A stretch of DNA of 56,606 nucleotides. It comes from Methylococcaceae bacterium. GTDB lineage: Bacteria; Pseudomonadota; Gammaproteobacteria; Methylococcales; Methylomonadaceae. This document shows, piece after piece, positions 52,391 to 56,606 of this stretch. The stretch is from NCBI GenBank assembly GCA_030693065.1, contig JAUYBL010000008.1:1-56606 (forward strand), written 5' to 3'. Below the pieces are notes generated by a model, which was not told the origin of the DNA, ran no database searches, and saw only the letters and a program-made list of their open reading frames with translations. The position numbers were made by a program, and so were the translations under genes. Position 1 is the first letter of the stretch; each line of letters starts with the position of its first letter.

Positions 52391-53347
52391 ATGCATGATC
52401 AAAACTTTAAAAATTTAATCTTGGATTATCCACGTGAAGCCTTGGCATTTTTCGCTCAGGAAGAAACCGGGGAAGATTTAAAACTAGCGAGGATTATTCC
52501 GATACGCCAGGAACAGTTAAAAGATAGATTGGGTGATCGCTTCCGTGAGCTTGACGTGCCCTTATTAGTAGAATGGCCGAATGGAAATCGCGAAGCCATT
52601 CTCTTTGTCCTTGAAGAAGAAACTCAAGCTAATCGTTTTTCAATTTATCGCCTTGCGCATTATTGTTTAGACCTGGCAGAGCTTATGGAAACCGATCGAG
52701 TTATTCCGGTAGTCATTTTTTTAAATCCTGGAACGCCGAAAACAAGCTTACAACTCGGTGGCGATAGACACAGCTACTTAGAGTTTCGATACCTATCCTG
52801 TGACTTAAAACGCTTATCCGCCAATGATTACAAAGACAGCAACAATATAATCGCCAGGCTAAACCTGCCCAATATGCACTACCCTAAAAATGAGCGGCTA
52901 CAAATCTATTTAGCGGCACAATTGGGCTTGTTGCAAATTGAGCCGAATCTTAACAAGCAACGCAAATATATTGACTTTATCGATTTTTATGCCGATCTTA
53001 GTGAGCAGGAAATCATCGAATTCCAAACACATTACCTAAACAAAGAAGGTGAAATCATGGGGCTGGCACAAATACTAAAACAAGAAGGTCGTCAAGAGGG
53101 TCGCCAAGAAGGCCGTCAAGAAGGTCGTCAAGAAGGCCGACAAGAAGAATGCATTGCTTTTGTATCGCGGTTATTAAGACGCAAATTTGGCATCCATCCC
53201 GAACTCGACCAATCGCTAGTGATATTGCAAACATTACCCGTTGAAAAGCTGGAAAATATGGCAGAAGCAATTTTTGACTGGACTGACGTTAGTGATTTAA
53301 CCGAGTGGTTAAGACAGCAACTTTTAGAAATTAATCGTGCAGAGTAG
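52391..53347 (+). CDS. DUF4351/Rpn-like PD-(D/E)XK family protein
   Basis: 318 residues from the ATG at 52391; a TTG at 52385 is possible. The N-terminal half resembles the Rpn/transposase-like nuclease family: DVPLLVEWPNGNREAILFVLEEETQANRFSIYRLAHYC, where Glu residues in the EEET segment could be the PD-(D/E)XK site. The C-terminus (RLLRRKFGIHPELDQSLVILQTLPVEKLENMAEAIFDWTDVSDLTEWL) matches the DUF4351 tail. Between them is a low-complexity hinge of five QEGR units (KQEGRQEGRQEGRQEGR...). Nuclease activity is inferred from family only. A partial second copy of its tail lies at 54042-54175. Confidence 0.8.
   Translation: MHDQNFKNLILDYPREALAFFAQEETGEDLKLARIIPIRQEQLKDRLGDRFRELDVPLLVEWPNGNREAILFVLEEETQANRFSIYRLAHYCLDLAELMETDRVIPVVIFLNPGTPKTSLQLGGDRHSYLEFRYLSCDLKRLSANDYKDSNNIIARLNLPNMHYPKNERLQIYLAAQLGLLQIEPNLNKQRKYIDFIDFYADLSEQEIIEFQTHYLNKEGEIMGLAQILKQEGRQEGRQEGRQEGRQEGRQEECIAFVSRLLRRKFGIHPELDQSLVILQTLPVEKLENMAEAIFDWTDVSDLTEWLRQQLLEINRAE
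53081..53140 (+). repeat. 12-bp tandem repeat coding for Gln-Glu-Gly-Arg
   Basis: Five units of the form caagaaggtcgt with small third-base changes. It encodes the hydrophilic hinge of the DUF4351 protein. Slippage in whole units would change hinge length by four residues and keep the frame. Confidence 0.92.
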
Positions 53348-53692
53348 AGATAAACTTTGCCAAGTTTGCTCTTTTTAGCGTCAGTGCCATTAAGTAAAGT
53401 AGTTCGTAGACGTTCGCTAAGCGGAGCCGAAGCGAAAAAATGGTTATTACTATGATTAGGTTAGATTTATTCCTTATTTTCCTCAGAGAGAACTTTTCCG
53501 TTCATCTATCTTTCTATCACTATTGTGGTGAAGCCAGTCGAAGAATGGACGAAAAATTTTAGCTTGGAAATAAGCCGAGCGCACTTCGACATCTCGTCCG
53601 CTTCGATATGCATAGTCACTGGCATCCAACAAATATGACTAATTAGATTACTATCGTGATAATGCAGAATTTATAAGCGCGCGTTGGCAAGT
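53348..53692. other. Intergenic region with no recognised gene
   Basis: 345 nt between the DUF4351 gene and a small ORF. The first 50 nt match the sequence after the duplicated tail at 54176-54232. No terminator, tRNA or promoter is clear. Confidence 0.5.
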
Positions 53693-53956
53693 ATGAAACT
53701 ATTTATTGAAATACCCAATGAACAGATTGCTCAAAAAATTGTATGGTTTTTGGAACATTTACAACATGAAGGCGTAAAAATAATTAAAACTTCAGAGACA
53801 AATTCTGATACCAAAACAATGTACACAGACGAATATATTACTGAACATTGGCAGGAGTTAATCTCAACAGGGCTGAGCAGCTATGATGAAAATTATTATA
53901 AAAGTGATCAGAATAAAAAAGACCGTGGCGCCTATTTGATGGAGAAACATAAGTGA
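53693..53956 (+). CDS. Small hypothetical protein, possible antitoxin-like
   Basis: An 87-residue protein (MKLFIEIPNEQIAQKIVWFLEHLQHEGVKIIK...). The N-terminal half is a beta-alpha-beta-like segment. The C-terminal half is polar and charged (YTDEYITEHWQELISTGLSSYDENYYKSDQNKKDRGAYLMEKHK). I recognise no family. The start ATG at 53693 is preferred to an upstream TTG. Its stop overlaps a GTG (53953) by 4 nt that begins a truncated second frame, which looks like a two-gene cassette cut by a rearrangement. Confidence 0.55.
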   Translation: MKLFIEIPNEQIAQKIVWFLEHLQHEGVKIIKTSETNSDTKTMYTDEYITEHWQELISTGLSSYDENYYKSDQNKKDRGAYLMEKHK

Positions 53957-54072
53957 TCAATTTTGGCAAAACACCTGCATTGATCAATTGGGACCTCACA
54001 ATAGCCCAGCATTGTCTTGAGGATTATCAGATACTCTGCTGCGCTAGTGATATTGCAAACATTACCCATTGA
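53953..54072 (+). pseudogene. Truncated ORF downstream of the small hypothetical gene
   Basis: The GTG overlaps the upstream stop (GTGA). The frame reads VINFGKTPALINWDLTIAQH... and continues for about 30 codons to the junction at 54041, where it runs out of frame into the copied DUF4351 tail and stops at 54070-54072. Its original 3' end appears lost in the rearrangement. No function is claimed. Confidence 0.4.
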
Positions 54073-54175
54073 AAAGCTGGAAGATATGGCAGAAGCAATT
54101 TTTGACTGGACTGAAGTCAGTGATTTGACCGAGTGGTTAAAACAGCAACTTTTGGAAATTAATCGTGCAGAGTAG
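54042..54175 (+). pseudogene. Duplicated 3' fragment of the DUF4351 gene
   Basis: 134 nt that match 53214-53347 at 127 of 134 positions and end in the same stop. They keep the frame (LVILQTLPIEKLEDMAEAIF...), with V-to-I, N-to-D, D-to-E and R-to-K changes and several silent ones, so the copy derives from a diverged paralogue, not a fresh duplication. Similarity continues about 50 nt past the stop. The 5' part is missing. Confidence 0.85.
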
Positions 54176-54303
54176 AGAGAAATTCCCCCACGTTTGCTGT
54201 TTCCAGCGCCACTGCCTTAAGTTATCTTCAACTAAGCAAACAAGACTTTTCACCAATTCTTTATCGGTCACGGATAGTTAAATACAAAGCTAACCAACTG
54301 TGA

Positions 54304-54528
54304 TCAGGATTGGCCTTGCGCTTTTTCCTGCAACCAAATCTTGATTAAGGATTGGTAAGGTACATCTCGGGCATTGGCCGCTGCTTTAATTGAATCCAGC
54401 AGGTGTTGTGGCAGGCGCAGAGAAATGGTTTTGGTGGTTGGTTTGAGATTGACGAGAACCACCGATTGCGCATTGCCCCAATCCAAATTAACCGTCGCTA
54501 AATTTTTGAGGATTTTTGGGTAGGACAT
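54304..54528 (-). pseudogene. C-terminal half of a BrnA/CopG-type antitoxin gene
   Basis: A 74-residue frame. Residues 16-53 (DWGNAQSVVLVNLKPTTKTI, then SLRLPQHLLDSIKAAANA) are the conserved middle of the antitoxin, and the C-terminus RDVPYQSLIKIWLQEKAQGQS is complete (ribbon-helix-helix). The first 15 residues (MSYPKILKNLATVNL) are unlike the family, which usually begins like the right-hand fragment at 56168. The 119-bp shared middle is a direct repeat. It could still be translated from its new start. Confidence 0.75.
54369..54487 (-). repeat. 119-bp direct repeat, left copy
   Basis: Matches 55964-56082 at 117 of 119 positions in the same orientation, with an exact offset of 1595 bp. It lies inside the brnA-like antitoxin sequence. 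Confidence 0.95.
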
Positions 54529-54608
54529 CCAGAAAAATCTTTACTCAAAAATAGTGACTCGCTTGTATAATCAAGCTAGCTTAACTGTCTAGCTAAAAGA
54601 GGTTATGT

Positions 54609-54866
54609 ATGCAAATCGAACAATGGTCATTACAAGATGCCAAAAACAAATTCAGTTCCGTGGTCGATGCCGCGCAAAAAGGTAAGGCACAGGTAGTTAC
54701 TCGTCGTGGCGTCCCTGCGGCAGTCGTATTATCTATCGAAGAGTTTGAAAAATTCCAACGTTTTGATGCCGCTCAATCGCCTTCCTTTATCGATCACTTA
54801 CTCAGTATGCCTACTGATGACGGTGAATTTGAACGCATGGATGTTCAGCTAAGGGATTTTGAATAA
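54609..54866 (+). CDS. Phd/YefM-family antitoxin
   Basis: 85 residues. The N-terminal DNA-binding half is QWSLQDAKNKFSSVVDAAQKGKAQVVTRRGVPAAVVLSIEEFEKF, the standard Phd/YefM signature. The C-terminal half (SFIDHLLSMPTDDGEFERMDVQLRDFE) would wrap the toxin. Its TAA overlaps the toxin ATG (TAATG). The pair sits inside the segment that splits brnA. Autorepression is likely; a promoter-like ttgtataatcaagctagctt lies just upstream near 54560-54590. Confidence 0.9.
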   Translation: MQIEQWSLQDAKNKFSSVVDAAQKGKAQVVTRRGVPAAVVLSIEEFEKFQRFDAAQSPSFIDHLLSMPTDDGEFERMDVQLRDFE

Positions 54867-55276
54867 TGCCTTATCTGTTAGATACCGATATTCTGTCCGC
54901 AATTCGACGCAAGCAGCGTGATCCCAATCTGGAAAAATGGCTGCATAGCATTCAATCAGCAGACGTTTATCTCAGTGTTGTTACCCTGGGCGAAGTTGAA
55001 CGAGGCATTAGTCAGCAAAGACGGAATAATCCGGAATTTGCTGAGGATTTAGAGCGCTGGTTAGATACTATTTTACTCAAGTATGAACAACGCATTTTGC
55101 CTCTGTCCGTCAGTATTGCACGACGTTGGGGAAAGTTGAGCGGAGAACTCGGTCATACCAGTGCGGATTTAATGATTGCAGCTACCGCTCTGGAACATAA
55201 TTTGACTGTTGCAACACGCAATACCCGTCATTTTGAACCTACTCAGGTTTCCCTAATCAATCCATACCTTTATTGA
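54866..55276 (+). CDS. vapC: VapC/FitB-like PIN-domain toxin
   Basis: A 136-residue PIN ribonuclease. Acidic site residues are visible in LLDTDILSAIRR (Asp), LSVVTLGEVERGISQQ (Glu), TSADLMIAATALEHNL (Asp) and VATRNTRHFEP (Asn/Thr region). It would cleave tRNA or mRNA when freed from the antitoxin. The frame is complete, unlike the PIN genes at 3747 and 55269. Its stop codon overlaps a degenerate PIN frame that runs on directly. Confidence 0.92.
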   Translation: MPYLLDTDILSAIRRKQRDPNLEKWLHSIQSADVYLSVVTLGEVERGISQQRRNNPEFAEDLERWLDTILLKYEQRILPLSVSIARRWGKLSGELGHTSADLMIAATALEHNLTVATRNTRHFEPTQVSLINPYLY

Positions 55277-55502
55277 CACAAATATATTTGTGTACGCTTT
55301 TCTTGATACTAACGACAGTAATCAACATACAAAACATTTAAAAGCTGTCGATTTCCTAAAAAAATTTAGCACAGACAACCCAGTCATTATCTCTACACAA
55401 GTTTTGAGCTAGCACTATAGCGTTCTACTGAAGAACAAAATTAGTGACGAGGTAAACGAATTGTTCAACCCTGGTTTTAGCCTGATGCTTATTTCGTATT
55501 AG
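55269..55502 (+). pseudogene. Remnant of a second PIN-domain toxin
   Basis: In the frame beginning at 55269 the sequence reads FIDTNIFVYAFLDTNDSNQHTKHLKAVDFL...VIISTQVLS, then TAG at 55410 where Glu is expected, then HYSVLLKNKISDEVNELFN to TAG at 55500. The first catalytic Asp is present. There is no start codon before it, and it overlaps the stop of the intact vapC. The rest of the domain is gone. Confidence 0.75.
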
Positions 55503-55530
55503 AGTTCTATAACAACTGGCGAACGGAGAT

Positions 55531-55756
55531 TTAGGCTGTAAATGCTTTGAAAAGCAAAGAAACCATACCTGCTACAAGAAAACCTAGCATCCATTTCAAG
55601 ACGGTAATCTCGGCTTTTAACAAAGCCAGATCCTGATCTATTTTATTAAATCGACTATCGTAATCAGCCATTGTTTTAGCAGCTGCTCTTGCTTTTTTCT
55701 TCAGAGGCACCAGCTTCTTTAAGCGCATCGTAAAGCTCGGCAATCATTGTACTCAT
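55531..55756 (-). pseudogene. Frameshifted DUF1640-like coiled-coil membrane protein
   Basis: From the ATG at 55756 the frame is MSTMIAELYDALKEAGASEE and then breaks at a run of A (one extra A). In the next frame it continues KARAAAKTMADYDSRFNKIDQ, LALLKAEITVLKWMLGFLVAG and a final hydrophobic helix. Together they form a full DUF1640-type protein of about 74 residues with a coiled coil and C-terminal transmembrane helix. The stop from the first frame follows the shift closely. Sequencing error is possible. Confidence 0.75.
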
Positions 55757-55949
55757 ATGCTATCCCTCAAAGATAAATTGTATTTGTAGTGACAAACCAT
55801 TAATGCTGATAAAAATATTAAACGTGTAAAGGCTTTTTAGCCCTCTTTTGTAGATTAAGTGCAAAAAGGATTTTTGACTACTGAACCTCCCTTTTAAAAT
55901 TATAAGTGGGTGGCAAGCATTAGTCACCTTATCGTTTTTAGAAGCCACC

Positions 55950-56168
55950 TTAAGGCCCACTTTGGGCATTGGCCGCTGCTTTAATTGAATCTAGCAGGTG
56001 TTGTGGCAGGCGCAGAGAAATGGTTTTGGTGGTTGGTTTGAGATTGACGAGAACCACTGATTGCGCATTGCCCCAATCCAAAAAATCAGTTGAATCATGC
56101 GTTTCCCAGAACTGCCGTTCTTCAACTTCACTGGCAAATTTTGGAATAGTTTTAAGATGCTTGCTCAT
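55950..56168 (-). pseudogene. N-terminal half of the BrnA/CopG-type antitoxin gene
   Basis: A 72-residue frame from the ATG at 56168. MSKHLKTIPKFASEVEERQF and WETHDSTDFLDW are the usual start of this antitoxin family. It continues through the shared repeat (DWGNAQSVVLVNLK ... SIKAAANA) and ends in AQSGP, not the normal C-terminus. The missing end is at 54304-54368, in the same frame across the 1595-bp offset. Normal position is just after brnT, as here. Confidence 0.8.
55964..56082 (-). repeat. 119-bp direct repeat, right copy
   Basis: Second copy of the 54369-54487 sequence with two substitutions. Recombination between the copies would remove 1595 bp and rebuild a full 89-residue antitoxin gene. 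Confidence 0.95.
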
Positions 56169-56450
56169 AAATGTTGCGCTCCTTTTTATGCATATCTCTC
56201 GCCGAGATCACGCGAATATGGGTATATTGATGACGCAAAGTAAACGTGATGTGTAAAACCGATCCTGATGAGGCTTGCCTAATGCATGAAACTTGGGCTC
56301 CGCTTGGCTGTGTTTGACATCTGCCAACAAAAGCAAAGGTACATTAAAGAATACCTGCTCGGATTCTGCTGTCGATACTCCGTGTTTGCTGTTTTTACGG
56401 CTTTTACCTTCGTCCCAGTCGAATCCTATAATCTCGGATAAATCGATCAT
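56152..56450 (-). pseudogene. brnT: BrnT-family (DUF497) toxin with a single-base frameshift
   Basis: The frame from 56450 reads MIDLSEIIGFDWDEGKSRKNSKHGVSTAESEQVFFNVPLLL...FHALGKPHQDRF, the BrnT pattern with FDWDEGK and NSKHGVS. After a run of T it leaves the family frame, giving YTSRLLCVINIPIFA and a stop. The other frame continues HITFTLRHQYTHIRVISARDMHKKERNIYE, the normal BrnT end with the SARDM segment, and would stop at 56152. One missing T explains both. It overlaps the brnA start by 17 nt. Confidence 0.82.
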
Positions 56451-56474
56451 ATTTGTATATTATGGAACGTGAAT

Positions 56475-56606
56475 TCAAGTAATAAGTGCATAACCCACCA
56501 ATTTTTCAGCGTCCATGCCGGATAGTTCGCGAAACACCTCGTAAGGCGTCTTGAAGCCCAGACACTTCCTTGGTCTGTTGTTGAGTTTATGCACAGCTTC
56601 TAACAC
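56475..56606 (-). mobile_element. 3' end of an IS30-family transposase, cut by the window edge
   Basis: The minus strand reads VLEAVHKLNNRPRKCLGFKT, PYEVFRELSGMDAEKLVGYA and a stop at 56477-56475. This is the C-terminal end of the DDE transposase of IS30-type elements (LNNRPRK-LGFKTP-EVF). The catalytic part lies outside the window. Its end is about 25 nt from brnT. Confidence 0.88.

Noticed and set aside
53081-53140. 12-bp repeats as a possible CRISPR or iteron array
   Set aside because: In-frame QEGR codons inside a complete gene, with no spacers and no replication gene nearby.

Overview
The window looks like a chromosomal segment of a gammaproteobacterial (type I, Methylococcales-like) methanotroph or close methylotroph. 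The evidence is a serine-cycle block (hydroxypyruvate reductase, serine-glyoxylate aminotransferase, malyl-CoA lyase, both malate thiokinase subunits), a beta-RFAP synthase for methanopterin-type C1 carriers, and gammaproteobacterial housekeeping genes (pdxA-rsmA, ntrBC, type IV pilin). The genus is inferred from gene content only; no methane monooxygenase or rRNA lies in the window.

Layout. 1-2.4 kb: a type IV pilin with a microsatellite-encoded Ala-Pro tail, a sigma-54 promoter, a terminator and then an O-oligosaccharyltransferase-like gene. 2.7-4.1 kb: two toxin-antitoxin modules, the second with a frameshifted PIN toxin. 4.2-10.4 kb: tRNA-Pro/Arg/His, pdxA-rsmA, ntrBC with a readable sigma-54 promoter and paired NtrC sites, two identical tRNA-Phe genes and a DUF4126 gene. 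10.7-18.1 kb: a nucleotidyltransferase/HAD/beta-RFAP synthase operon, a DUF2076 gene, queG, nnr-tsaE and hprA. 18.2-26.8 kb: divergent sgaA and mcl-mtkA-mtkB, a small membrane ORF, nadA, then back-to-back NAD- and NADP-type isocitrate dehydrogenases. 26.9-33.8 kb: tRNA-Ser, a pentapeptide-repeat protein, a DinG/YoaA helicase, tsaB, a CPA2 antiporter, a DinB protein and a GST. 33.8-47.4 kb: a DUF3857/transglutaminase gene with a membrane partner, a cytosine deaminase, a cupin, two SulP transporters fused respectively to carbonic anhydrase and to universal stress domains, a divergent two-component system, and a transglutaminase/ParA-like pair. 48.0-52.2 kb: a full-length homologue of the alpha/beta subunit of eukaryotic phosphorylase kinase in an operon with glucokinase, bracketed by two copies of a 140-bp inverted-repeat element. 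52.4-56.6 kb: a decaying accessory region with an Rpn/DUF4351-type gene and its duplicated tail, a toxin-antitoxin graveyard and the 3' end of an IS30-family transposase.

How the genes fit together. Formaldehyde handling with methanopterin-type cofactors and the serine cycle feed C1 units into malate, glyoxylate and acetyl-CoA. The two isocitrate dehydrogenases sit next to this block. NtrBC controls nitrogen status. The SulP/carbonic anhydrase gene probably supplies bicarbonate or other anions. The phosphorylase-kinase-like/glucokinase operon points to glycogen or glucose control.

The most notable observations are the phosphorylase kinase homologue, a brnA antitoxin gene split into two halves sharing a 119-bp direct repeat, single-base homopolymer frameshifts confined to accessory genes, and the NtrC/sigma-54 control region of ntrBC.
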